Shown piece after piece: positions 42,024-53,156 of a stretch of 64,000 nucleotides of DNA; position 1 is the first letter of the stretch; each line of letters starts with the position of its first letter. The position numbers and the translations under genes were made by a program. Under the pieces are notes generated by a model, which worked only from the letters and a program-made list of their open reading frames with translations, was not told the DNA's origin and searched no databases. Source of the stretch: Lolium rigidum (Eukaryota > Streptophyta > Magnoliopsida > Poales > Poaceae); NCBI RefSeq assembly GCF_022539505.1, contig NC_061512.1:151945962-152009961 (forward strand). The letters are read 5' to 3'.

Positions 42024-44570
42024 GTTCCTACTCGCCCTCGAGTAGGTAAACGATAACAAAGATAATTTACGAAGTGACATGCTATCATAATCTTGATCAT
42101 ACTATTGTAAAGCATATGAGATGAATGCAGCGATTCGAAGCAATGATGAAGATAATGAGTAGACTAATGAATCATATAGCAAAGACTTTTCATGAATAAT
42201 ACTTTCAAGACAAGCATCAATAAGACTTGCATAAGAGTTACTCATAAAGCAATAAATTTAAAGTAAAGGTATTGAAGCAACACAAAGGAAGATATAAGTT
42301 TCAGCGGTTGCTTTCAACTTCAACATGTATATCTCATGGATAATTGTCAACACAAAGCAATATAACAAGTGCAATAAGTAAACATGTAAGAATCAATGCA
42401 CACAGTTGATACAAGTGTTTGCTTCTGGGATAGAAAGAATAGGCAAATTGACTCAACAATAAAGTAGAAGATAGGCCCTTCGTAGAGGGAAGCATTGATT
42501 ACTATATTTGTGCTAGAGCTTTTCATTTTGAAAACAAGAAACAATTTTGTCAACGGTAGTAATAAAGCATATGTGTTATGTATAAGACATCTTATAAGTT
42601 GCAAGCCTCATGCATAGTATACTAATAGTGCTCGCACCTTGTCCTAATTAGCTTGGATTAACACGGATTATCATTGAATAGCATATGTTTCAACCAAGTG
42701 TCACAAAGGGGTACCTCTATGCCGCCTGTACAAAGGTCTAGGGAGAAAACTCGCATTGGATTTCTCGCTTTTGATTATTCTCAACTTAGACATCCATACC
42801 GGGACAACATTGACAACAGATAATGGACTCCTCTTTAATGCATAAGAATTCAACAACAATTAAAATTCTCATAAGAGATTGAGGATTGATTGTCCAAACT
42901 GAAACTTCCACCATGAATCATGGCTTTAGTTAGCGGCACAGTGTTCTTCTCTAACAGTATGCATACTCAAACCATTTGATCATGAAAATCTCTCTTACTT
43001 CAGACAAGACGAACATGCATAGCAACTCACATGATATTCAACAAAGGTAAAGTTGATGGCGTCCCCAGAAATAATGGTTACCGCTCAACAAGCAACTTAT
43101 TAAGAAATAAGACACATAAATACATATTCTTCACCACGATAGTTTTTAAGCTATTTGTCCCATGAGCTATATATTGCAAAGGCAAAGAATGGAAATTTTA
43201 AAGGTAGCACTCAAGTAATTTACTTTGGAATGGCGGAGAAATACCATGTGGTAGGTAGGTATGGTGGACACAAATGGCATGGTTGTTGGCTCAAGGATTT
43301 GGATGCACGAGAAGAATTCCTCTCAATACAAGGCTAGGCTAGCAAGGTTGTTTGAAGCAAACTCAAGTATAAAAGATGCAGCAAAGCTCACATATGAACA
43401 TATTGTAACTATTATAAGGCTTTACATTGTCTCCTTGTTGTTCAAACACCTCAACCAGAAAATATCTAGACTCTAGAGATCAATCATGCAAACCAAATTT
43501 TAACAAGCTCTATGTAGTTCTTCATTAATGGGTACAAGGTACATGATGCAAGAGCTTAAACAAGATCTATATGAGCACAACAATTGCCAAGTATCACATT
43601 ATTCAAGACATTAAACCATTTACCACATGCGGCATTTTCCGTTTCCAACCATATAGCAATGAATGAAGTAGTTCAAATTTCGCAATGAACATTAAAGATA
43701 AAGCTAAGAACACATGTGTTCATACGAAACAGCGGAGCGTGTCTCTCTCCCAAACAAAGAATGCTAGGATCCGATTTTATTCAAACAAAAACAAAAATAA
43801 CAACAAACAGACGCTCCAAGTAAAGCACATAAGATGTGACGGAATAAAAATATAGTTTCACTAGAGGAACCTGATAAGTTGTCGATGAAGAAGGGATGCC
43901 TTGGGCATCCCCAAGCTTAGACGCTTGAGTCTTCTTAAAATATGCAGGGATGAACCACGGGGGCATCCCCAAGCTTTGACTTTTCACTCTTCTTGATCAT
44001 GTTGTATCATCCTCCTCTCTTGACCCTTGAAAACTTCCTCCACACCAAACTCGAAACAAACTCATTAGAGGGTCAGTGCATAATTCATATATTCAGAGGT
44101 GACATAATCATTCTTAACACTTCTGGACATTGCACAAAGCTACTGAAAGTTAATGGAACAAAGAAATTCATCAAACATAACAAAACAGGCAATGCGAAAT
44201 AAAAGGCAGAATCTGTCAAAACAGAACAGTTCGTAAATACGAATTTTAAAGTGGCACCAGACTTGCTCAGATGAAAATGCCCAAATTGAATGAAAGTTGC
44301 GTACATATCTGAGGATCACGCACGTAAATTGCCAGATTTTTTTGATTTTTCTACAGAGACTACTTCTCAAATTCGTGACAGCAAGAAATCTGTTCCTGTG
44401 CAGCAATCCAAATCTAGTATTGACTTTACTATCAAAGACTTTACTTGGCACAACAATACAATAAAATAAAGATAAGGAGAGGTTGCTACAGTAATAACAA
44501 CTTCCAAGACTCAAATATAAAATAAGGTGCAGAAGTAAAATAATGGGTTGTCTCCCATAAGCGCTTTTCT
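42024..44570 (-). other. 3' non-coding region of element B
   Basis: No reading frame of note. Conserved blocks shared with A and C: 42441-42500 (GACTCAACAATAAAGTAGAAG then GGCCCTTCG.AGAGGGAAGCA), the hairpin at 43893-43912 with an 8-bp stem, two polypurine-like motifs, and 44208-44236 (GTCAAAACAGAACAGT). These conserved blocks identify the region as the element's 3' untranslated part. Confidence 0.6.
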
Positions 44571-45294
44571 TTAACGCCTTTCAGCTAGGCGCAGAAAGTG
44601 TGTATCAAGTATTATCGAGAGATGAAACATCAACATCAATAGGTATCTTAGATGCTCCCCATCCGTAGTGGTGCTAAGGGCTTTGTCAATTTTAGGCCTA
44701 TAATAGTTTTTTGGCTTAGACACTTTAGAGACATACATAAACTTTTGCTCCTTACCCACATAAGCTTTCTCCTTAAACTTAAGAGGAGAAAAAGTTGAAC
44801 CCAAGGTTCCCATAGCTTCTTCAAGTTCACTAATCCTATGGGTTCGATTATCATGAGTAGCACAAGTTTCTAAAATAGCAATTCTCCCATTAATTCCACC
44901 TAGAGATTTATCAAGTTTATCAGTGCTATTAAGTAATATTCCCAATTTAGTCTCAATACTTGGAAGATGTTTTTCTATGGCTTCCAACTTTTTCATGACA
45001 TCTTCAAGAGAGATTTCAATTTTAGCTTCATTAACAAGTGGTATTCCAACTAGACTCTCAATTAATGCAACTAGCTTCTAAAGCCGGAGTGCCTAGGAAA
45101 TTACCTCCCGCAAGAGTATCAAGAACATACCTATTCCAACTAGAGATTCCAACATAAAAGTTCCTAAGTAGTATAATAGTGGAGTGTTTCTTAATGCACC
45201 TATGATGAGCATCGCTAATTCTATACCAAGCATCTTTAAAACTTTCTCCCCCTTGTTGCTTAAAGGAACGAACTTCAACTTCCGGATTACTCAT
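44571..45294 (-). pseudogene. gag-like remnant of element B
   Basis: Two minus-strand frames. The first (45294-45058, MSNPEVEVRSFKQQGGESF) contains DAWYRISDAHHRC and TLAGGNFLGTPALEA, matching the pattern of an Athila-type gag core (a conserved Trp helix and an AGG...ALEA segment). The second (44996-44571) is a charged helical region (KKLEAIEKHLPSIETKLGIL, then repeated Asp/Leu heptads), probably coiled coil. They are separated by a stop or frame change near 45058-45000 and the usual zinc knuckle was not found. Probably a shortened gag incapable of independent function. Confidence 0.6.
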
Positions 45295-45519
45295 TTTTAG
45301 CAGTAGTAATTAAAGCAAACTAAATAAAGTAAATGCAAGTAACTAAATTTTTTGTGTTTTCGATGTAGAGAACAAGACAGTAAATAAAGTAAAGCTAGCA
45401 ACTAATTTTTTTGTGTTTTTGATATAAGAAGCAAACAAAGCAGAAAATAAAATAAAGCAAGACAAAAACAAAGTAAAGAGATTGGATGTGGAAGACTCCC
45501 CTTGCAGCATGTCTTGATC

Positions 45520-45635
45520 TCCCCGGCAACGGCGCCATAAAACAATCTCTTGCTGTCCACAACTGGCGCGTGGTTGACGTGGGAGATATAAATCTCTGTG
45601 GTGTAGCTTTTCTTCGTTCCCCGGCAACGGCGCCA
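45520..45635 (-). other. duplicated primer binding site of element B
   Basis: Two perfect copies of the 18-nt site (minus strand TGGCGCCGTTGCCGGGGA) at 45635-45618 and 45537-45520, 98 bp apart. The first lies 11 nt from the 5' LTR end (45647). Both are complementary to the tRNA-Asp 3' end. Confidence 0.85.
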
Positions 45636-45646
45636 GAAAATAGTCT

Positions 45647-47245
45647 TGATGCGTGTAGATGACACGTCCGTTGGGAACCCCAAGAGGAAGGTGTGATGCG
45701 CAAAGTAGCAAGTTTTCCCTCAGTAAGAAACCAAGGTTATCGAACCAGTAGGAGCCTTGAAGCACGTTGAAGGTTGTTGGTGGCGGAGTGTAGTGCGGCG
45801 CAACACCAGGGATTCCGGCGCCAACGTGGAACCTGCACAACACAATCACAGAACTTTGCCCCAACGTAACAGTGAGGTTGTCAATCTCACCGGCTTGTCT
45901 GTAAATAAAGGATTAGATGTATAGTGTGGATGATGATGATTGTTTGCGAAGAACGAGTAAAGAACAATTGCAGTAGATTGTATTTCGAGATGTAAAGAAT
46001 AGGACCGGGGTCCACAGATCACTAGTGGTGTCTCTCCCATAAGATAGCGAGATGTTGGGTGAACAAATTACGGTTGGGCAATTGACAAATAAAGAAGGCA
46101 TAACAATGCACATACATATATCATGATGAGTACTATGAGATTTAATCATGGCATTACGACAAAGTACATAGACCGCTATCCGGCATGCATCTATGCCTAA
46201 AAAGTCCACCTTCGGGTTATCATCCGAACCCCCTCCGGTATTATGTTGTAAACAACGAGACAATTGCATTAAGTATGGTGCGTAATGTAATCAACACAAA
46301 TATCCTTAGACAAAGCATCGATGTTTTATCCCTAGTGGCAACAACACATCCACAACCTTAGAACTTTCGTCATCGTCCCGGATTTAATGGAGGCATGAAC
46401 CCACTATCGAGCATAAATACTCCCTCTTAGAGTCACAAGTATCAACTTGGCCAGAGCCTCTACTAGCAACGGAGAGCATGCAAGAACATAAATAACATAT
46501 ATGATAGATTGATAATCAACTTGACATAGTATTCAATATTCATCGGATCCCAACAAACACAACATGAAGAATTACAAATAGATGATCTTGATCATGATAG
46601 GCAGCTCACAAGATCTAACATGATAGCACAATGAGGAGAAGACAACCATCTAGCTACTGCTATGGACCCATAGTCCAGGGGTGAACTACTCAGACATCGA
46701 TCCGGAGGAGATCATGGCGATGAAGAGACCTCCGGGAGATGATTCCCCTCTCCGAGCGAGGTGCCGGAGGCGATCTCCCGAATCCCCCGAGATGGGATTG
46801 GCGGCGGCGGCGTCTCGGAAGGTTTTCAGTATCGTGGCTCTCGGTACCGGGGGTTTCGCGACGAAGGCTTTAAGTAGGCGGAAGGGCAGGTCAGGAGGCG
46901 TCACGAGGGGCCCACACAACAGGGCCGCGCGGCCAGGGGCCAGGCCGCGCCGCCCTGGTGTGTCACCACCTCGTGGCCCCACTTCGTCTCTCCCTCGGAC
47001 TTCTGGAAGCTTCATGCAAAAATTGGACCCTGGGCGTTGATTTCGTCCAATTCCGAGAATATTTCCTTACTAGGGTTTCTGAAACCAAAAACAGCAGAAA
47101 ACAGCAACTAGCTCTTCGGCATCTCGTCAATAGGTTAGTGCCGGAAAATGCATAATAATGACATATAATGTGTATAAAACATGTGAGTATCATCATAAAA
47201 GTAGCATGGAACATAAGAAATTATAGATACGTTTGGGACGTATCA
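45647..47245 (-). repeat. 5' LTR of element B
   Basis: 1599 bp, almost identical to the copy at 40410-42007, with a scattering of single-base and 1-2-base indel differences. Its outer end joins the second half of the solo LTR through the TSD GGGAT. Confidence 0.92.
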
Positions 47246-47933
47246 GGGATAAAACATCAATGCTTTGTCTAAGGATATTTGTATTGTTTACATTACGCAC
47301 ATTACTTAATGCAATTGTTTGTTGTTTGCAACTTAATACTGGAAGGGGTGCGGATGCTAACCCGAAGGTGGACTTTTTAGGCATAGATGCATGCTGGATA
47401 GCGGTCTATGTTCTTTGTCGTAATGCCCTAAGTAAATCTCATAGTAGTCATCATGATATGTATGTGCATTGTTATGCCCTCTCTATTTGTGAATTTCCCA
47501 ACTGTATTTTGTTCACCCAACATGTTATTATATTATTGGAGAGACACCAGTAGTGAACTGTGGACCCCGGTCCATTCTTTTACATCTGAAATACAATCTA
47601 CTGCAATCATTGTTCTCTGTTGTTCTTTGCAAACAAACATCATTCTCCACACCATACGTTTAATCCTTTGTTTATAGCAAGCCGGTGAGATTGACAACCT
47701 CATTGTTAAGTTGGGGCAAAGTATTTTGATTGTGTTGTGCAGGTTTCACATTGGCGCCGGAATCCCTGGTGTTGCGCTGCACTACACTCCTTCACCAACA
47801 ACCTTCACGTGACCTTCATCTCCTACTGGTTCGATAACCTTGGTTTCTTACTGAGGGAAAACTTGCTGCTGTACGCATCACACCTTCCTCTTGGGGTTCC
47901 CAACGGACGTGTGCTTCACGCGTCATCATATCG

Positions 47934-48015
47934 CAAGACATTTTAACGGCTTTTCCAATGGTCCATTTCTGAGCCTAATGTATTTGCCAATTTTCCTGGT
48001 CGTAAGTAGGGCGTG
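47934..48015 (-). pseudogene. Copia RNase H fragment, continuation
   Basis: Minus-strand frame reads GKLANTLGSEMDHW and then VLRYLQ, which joins onto the frame at 39484 (DNKVYMLIC) once the solo LTR is removed. This is the segment HWxAxKRVLRYLxGT that precedes the SDxDFAGC motif in Copia RNase H. It proves that the solo LTR and LTR D both sit in one Copia element. Confidence 0.75.
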
Positions 48016-49202
48016 TGATACGTTGCAAACGTATCTATAATTTTTGATGCTCCATGTTTGTTTTACACAAATTTCTATATGTTTTGTTTACACTTCGTGG
48101 TGTTTTTATGCATTTTTCTGGAACTAACCTATTAACAAGATGCCATAGTACCGGTTCATGTTTTCTGCTGTTTTTGTATTTCAGAAAAGTTGTACATGAA
48201 ATATTCTCGGAATTGGACGAAACAAAAGCCACAGTTCCTATTTTACAGTCACGAAGATGGAGTCCAGAGGGGAGACAGAGAAGATCCAGGAGGTGGCCAC
48301 ACCACACCTAGGCGCCCACCGACCTCGCCCTTCCGCCTATACATTCATCTGTTCGGGAAAAACCTAAACAATAGAGGCATGTTCCCCGAAAAGTTCCGCA
48401 TCTCCGCCGCCATCGAAGAAAAGTTTCGGGGGTCAGAAGTTCCTGTTCCGACACCCTGCTAGGACGGGAATTCACCCCCGGAGCCATCTCCATCGACGCA
48501 ACCGCCTCCACTTCGACTACATGATGGTTTGTGAGTAGTTCCTCCATGGACTACGAGTTTTTGGCTGTAGCTAGTTGACACTCTCTCCCCCATGTACTTC
48601 AATACAATGATCTCATGAGTTGCCTTACATGATTGAGATCCATATGATGTAATTGGTGTTGTGTTTGTTGGGATCCGATAAATTGTGGAATTATGATCAA
48701 ATTGTTCATCATGTTATCATACTATAGTTTATTTAAGATCTTGCATGCTCTCTGGTACTTGTGCTTACCCTGATCAAGTAGTTGCCTCTCCAAGAGGGTG
48801 TATTTATGCTAGATAGTGGGTTCAGTCTCCATTTAATCTGGGGGAGTGACAACAACCTCTAAGGTTGTGGATGTGTTGTTGCCACTAGGGATAAAACAAC
48901 AATGCTTTGTCCAAGGATAATTGTGTTGTTTACATTATGCACTTTACTTACTGAAATAATCTGTTGCTTGCAACTTAATACTAAAAGGGGTGCGGATGCT
49001 AACCTGAAGGTTGATTATTTAGGCACAAATGCATGCTGGATAGCGGTCTATGTATCATGTTGTAATTCTCAATTAGATACAACCGTAAACTTCATCTTAT
49101 CATAGCATGCATTGTCATGCCCTCACAATTATCAATTGCCCAACTGTAATTTGTTCACCCAACACATGTTATTTGTTTGGAGAGTTACCACTAGTATAGA
49201 TA
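48016..49202 (+). mobile_element. LTR D: truncated LTR of a related element
   Basis: Opens TGATACGTTGCAAACGTATC with an 8-bp terminal palindrome and contains the shared block CTAACCTATTAACAAGATGCC and a GC-rich leader near 48300-48500. It is homologous along its length to the solo LTR and the B LTRs but clearly more diverged. It stops about 1.19 kb in, where element G begins; the rest must lie to the right, beyond the window. It inserted into the Copia remnant. Confidence 0.75.
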
Positions 49203-49435
49203 GCTGGGAACCCCGGTGACATAGGCATCCCGGATGGGCCTGCCAAATAAGGCACCCGGAGTTTACTGAAGGCCCACGACCCGAAGTTCATGAAGCTTGG
49301 AAGCCCACTAAAGCATCGACTATGGTAAATAGAGATAGATTAGGAATAAAGAGACTTGTAACTTCACGGGACGAACTCAAAGAGTCTCCCGGCATTTTGT
49401 AACTTGTGTAATACGAAACCCTCGGCTCCGCCCCC

Positions 49436-49444
49436 TATATAAGG
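49436..49444 (+). promoter_or_regulatory. TATA box in the element G LTR
   Basis: TATATAAGG follows GGCTCCGCCCCC and precedes GGGAGTAGAGGGA, a well-formed core promoter within the ~400-bp LTR. Confidence 0.65.
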
Positions 49445-49653
49445 GGGAGTAGAGGGATAAAGAAAAGATCGATCTCATTGTCAACACAACCCTAGTTTTT
49501 AGCAGTCGAGCATCTTTTCGGCTGAATCCTTCGAGATCTACTTGCCCTCTACTTCCGCGAAACCCAAGTCTACAACTTGTAGGCATTGACAAGTTAATCC
49601 GTTGTCAATTGGCGCCTTCTAAGGGAATTAGAGGCGACAAGGAGCTGATCTCG

Positions 49654-50063
49654 ATGGCATCGTCAACATCTTCGACAACATCATCAACTTCATCGGTAGC
49701 AAGCAACCCGATGGACGGAGGTTAACAGATCGAAACTGGTCTCGTTGATTTTATTACTTACCCTCCCGCCCGTGTGGATGCATATGCGTACCTGGAGGAG
49801 CCAATGGAGATGACGTTCGGGAGTTTCCACTTTCGCGTCGAGAAAGAGGGGTCGCATTGTCTCGCCGTACCGAATTCTTCGGGTCCGTCAGCGATCGATT
49901 CTGATTTTTCGGGATCTTCATCATCGTTCGAGTCAGGCGATGAAGAGATCTCGCCGCCAAGCTTCATCAAGCCCGCTTCAAGCGGAAAACTCGCCAACAT
50001 CTTCGGCAATATGTCCATCGGGTCGTATGCAGACTCAGATCTAGGCAGCGACTCGGAGAGCAT
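49654..50063 (+). pseudogene. element G leader/gag N-terminal ORF, stop codon and truncated
   Basis: ATG 49654 opens a Ser/Thr-rich start (MASSTSSTTSSTSSVASN). A TAA at 49723 interrupts the frame, probably a CAA-to-TAA change. The same frame continues through EEPMEMTFGSFHFRVEKEG and an acidic Ser-rich stretch (SSSSFESGDEEISPPSF) to the C insertion at 50063. I recall similar frames before gag in Triticeae Gypsy elements but cannot prove the family. Function unknown. Confidence 0.55.
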
Positions 50064-52983
50064 TGATACGTCTCAAACGTATCTATAATTTCTTATGTTC
50101 CATGCTAGTTTTATGACAATACTCACATGTTTTACATACACTTTATATCATTTTGATGCATTTTCCGGGACTAACCTATTAACAAGATGCCGAAGCGCCA
50201 GTTCCTGTTTTTGGTTTCAGAAATCCTACACATGAAATATTCTTGAAATTGGACGAAACAAAAGCCCATGGCCCTATTTTCCACGGAGGGTTCCAGAACA
50301 TCGAAGGAGAGTCGGAGGCGGCCAGCAGGGGACCCACACAATAGGGGGGCACGGGCCCACCTCTGGTCGCGCCGCCATGTGGTGTGGGCACCCCCTGGCT
50401 CCTCCGAGGCCGCCCTTCCGCCTATATATTCTCCCCGTCGCGAAAACCCTAAATCATCAAGTCATATTCCACGAAGAGTTTCGTAGCCGCCGCCATCGCG
50501 AAGACAAGTTTCGGGGGACAGAATCTCTGTTCCGGCACGCCGCCGGGACGGGGAATTGCCCCCGGAGTCATCTGCATCGACACCACCGCCATCTTCATCG
50601 CCGTTGCTTGTCTCCCATGATGAGGAGGGAGTAGTTCTCCCCGAGGCTGAGGGCTCTACCGGTAGCTATGTGGTTCATCTCTCTCTCCCATGGTGTGATC
50701 TTTATGTGATCATGAGCTTTGTATCACTATTAATCTATGTGCTACTCTAGTGATGTTATTAAAGTAGTCTATTCCTCCTCCATGATGTAAAGTTGACAGT
50801 GTGTGCATAATGTAGTACTTGGCGTAGGTTATGATTGTAATCTCTTGTAGATTATGAAGTTAACTATTATTATGATAGTATTGATGTGATCTATTCCCCC
50901 TTTCATAGCTATTATTGACAGTGTGTATGCTATGTTAGTACTCGATCTAAATTGCAACGGTCTATTATGCACTCTAGAGGTTACTTTAATATAAACTCCG
51001 GATTCACTCTCCACGGTGTGACGGTGACAGTGTGCGCATCGTGTGTGATTCCTTTATGACGTTGTGGAGCTTGTTTACTCCGGCTTGAGGGTGCTCTTGT
51101 AGCCCTAAACAATGAATGGTGTTTGTTATCCAACAAGATAGTGTTTAAGAGTAGCATTTATTTATTCAATTATGTGATCATTCTTGAGAGTGTCCACTAG
51201 TGAAAGTATGATCCCTAGGCCTTGTTTCTATGTATTGAAACACCGTTTCCAACAAGTTCTGCTACATGTTCGCTTGCTGCCATTTTTATTTCAGATTGCA
51301 ATTGCTACTTATAATCATCCATATTACTTGTATTTCACTATCTCTTTGCCGAACTAGTGCACCTATACATCTGACAAGTGTATTAGGTGTGTTGGGGACT
51401 GATAACCCACAAGTATAGGGGATCGCAGCAGTCTTCGCGGGTAGTAAAACCCAATTTATTGATTCGACACAAGGGGAGACAAAGAATACTTGAAAGCCTT
51501 AACAGCGGAGTTGTCAATTCAGCTGCACCTGGAAACAGACTTGCTCGCAAGAGTTTATCGAGTAGTAACAGTTTTATAGCGAGTAGCAGTAGTGAAATAA
51601 CAAGCAGAGTAACAGAGACAGCAGTAGTGATTATAGTAAACGAGCAGGATTAGAATACGTAGGCACGGGGACGGATAACGGGCGTTGCATGGATGAGAGA
51701 AACTCATGTAACAATCAAGCAGGGCATTTGTAGATAATAATAAAACGGTGTCCAAGTACAAAGCAATCAATAGGCATGTGTTCCAATTATAGTCGTACGT
51801 GCTCGCAATGAGAAACTTGCACAACATCTTTTGTCCTACCAGCCGGTGGCAGCCGTGCCTCAAGGGAATCTACTCGGATATTAAGGTACTCCTTTTAATA
51901 GAGTACCGGAGCAAAGCATTAACACTCCGTGAACACATGTGATCCTCACATCACTACCATCCCCTCCGGTTGTCCCGATTTCTGTCACTTCGGGGCCATT
52001 GGTTCCGGATAGCGACATGTGTATACAACTTGCAGGTAAGACCATAAACAATGAATATCATGATGAAATAATAACATGTTCAGATCTGAGATGATGGCAC
52101 TCGGGCCCTAGTGACAAGCATTAAGCATAACAAGTTGCAACAATATCATCAAAGTACCAATTACGGACACTAGGCACTATGCCCTAACAATCTTATACTA
52201 TTACATGACCAATCTCATCCAATCCCTACCATCCCCTTCAGCCTACAGTGGGGGAATTACTCACACATGGATGGGGGAAACATGGATGGTCGATGGAGAG
52301 GCGTCGGTGATGATGATGGCGATGATCTCCTCCAATTCCCCGTCCCGGCGGAGTGCCAGAATGGAGACTTCTAGCTCCCGAGGCGGAGTTTCGCGATGTG
52401 GCGGCGTTCTGGAGGGTTACTGGCGACTTCGACTTCCTCCCGTGCGTTTTTAGGTTGAAGGCAATAAGTATTCCGAAGGAGGGCGTCGGGGGCCGACCGA
52501 GGCCGCCACACACTAGGGCCGCGCGGGCCCCTCCTGGGCCGCGCCGGCCTAGTGTGTGGGGCCCTCGGGCCCCCACCTGGCTTGCCCTTCTGGCTCCGTC
52601 AGTATTCTGGTAAAATAGGACCTTTCGCATAAATTCCGAGGATTTTCCTGAAAGTTGGATTTCTGCACAAAAACGGGACACCAGAACAGTTCTGCTGAAA
52701 ACAGCGTTAGTCCGTGTTAGTTGCATCCAAAATACACAAATTAGAGGCAAAACAATAGCAAAAGTGTTCGGGAAAGTAGATACGTTTTGGACGTATCAGG
52801 GACACAAGAGACTTCTTGTATCTTAATTGCAGGGTTGCTTGAGAGGGATATCTCTGACCTCTACCTCCCTGAGTTCGATAAACCTTGGGTGATCCACTTA
52901 AGGGAAACTTGCTACTGTTCTACAAACCTCTGCTCTTGGAGGCCCAACACTGTCTACAAGAATAGAAGCACATGTCGACATCA
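50064..52983 (+). repeat. 5' LTR of element C (split by a solo LTR)
   Basis: TGATACGTCTCAAACGTATC start and CATCA end. TATA-like CTATATAT at 50422-50429. The sequence resumes at 52804 after the nested solo LTR, with the GGGAC target repeated. The matching 3' LTR segment at 56515-57424 agrees closely. Confidence 0.88.
51400..52798 (-). mobile_element. solo LTR (1399 bp), minus strand, inside the element C 5' LTR
   Basis: The TSD GGGAC is at 51395-51399 and 52799-52803. On the minus strand it starts TGATACGTCCAAAACGTATC and ends TGTGGGTTATCA. No interior region is present, so it is a solo LTR of yet another TGATACGTC family. The GC-rich leader lies around 52300-52600. Confidence 0.88.
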
Positions 52984-52993
52984 AGCTATTTCT

Positions 52994-53012
52994 CGGCGCC
53001 GTTGCCGGGGAG
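52994..53012 (+). other. primer binding site of element C
   Basis: CGGCGCCGTTGCCGGGGAG, one mismatch from the tRNA-Asp site. A degraded second copy (CTAGCACTGTTGCCGGTG) follows near 53057-53074, as in elements A and B. Confidence 0.75.
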
Positions 53013-53156
53013 GTAAGGTAAAAGGTATTCACATCCTCCGACTACTAAGCTATTTCCTAGCACTGTTGCCGGTGTGTGAGTGCTCGAAGCTATTTCCTTT
53101 AGATCCTGCAATTATATCTTTTTGTTTCTTGTTTTTATTTTCAATAGTTAGGCTTA

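Larger units (their letters stand above)
40410..47245 (-). mobile_element. element B: complete Athila-like LTR retrotransposon, minus strand
   Basis: The TSD GGGAT flanks it at 40405-40409 and 47246-47250. LTRs are 40410-42007 (1598 bp, 3' LTR in element orientation) and 45647-47245 (1599 bp, 5' LTR). Two perfect tRNA-Asp type primer binding sites lie next to the 5' LTR. Gag-like remnants follow (45294 down to 44571), then a 2.5-kb non-coding 3' region shared with A and C, and a polypurine-like tract at 42023-42009. No protease, reverse transcriptase or integrase. The target was an LTR of its own family, so this is self-nesting. Confidence 0.93.
39491..47928 (+). mobile_element. solo LTR (1.6 kb net) split by element B
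   Basis: Begins TGATACGTCTCAAACGTATC at 39491 and ends CGTCATCA at 47928, with the TSD TATCG at 39486-39490 and 47929-47933. Its own parts are 39491-40409 and 47251-47928, about 1597 bp, equal to a full-length LTR of the same family as element B. No internal domain is present, so it is a solo LTR left by LTR-LTR recombination. Element B landed inside it in opposite orientation. The outer flanks on both sides are the minus-strand Copia remnant. Confidence 0.9.
49203..50063 (+). mobile_element. element G: 5' LTR and start of a Gypsy-like element, interrupted
   Basis: A new sequence type starts within 49194-49222 (boundary uncertain, because the host also reads GGGAACCCCGG there). It has a clear TATA box TATATAAGG at 49436-49444 after CTCCGCCCC, a leader, and an end near GTTGTCA (49607) followed by TTGGCGCCTTCTAAGGGA (49610-49627), a primer binding site of the TGGCGCC type. 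A coding frame follows and is cut at 50063 by element C. The remainder should lie to the right of C, outside the window. Confidence 0.65.
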
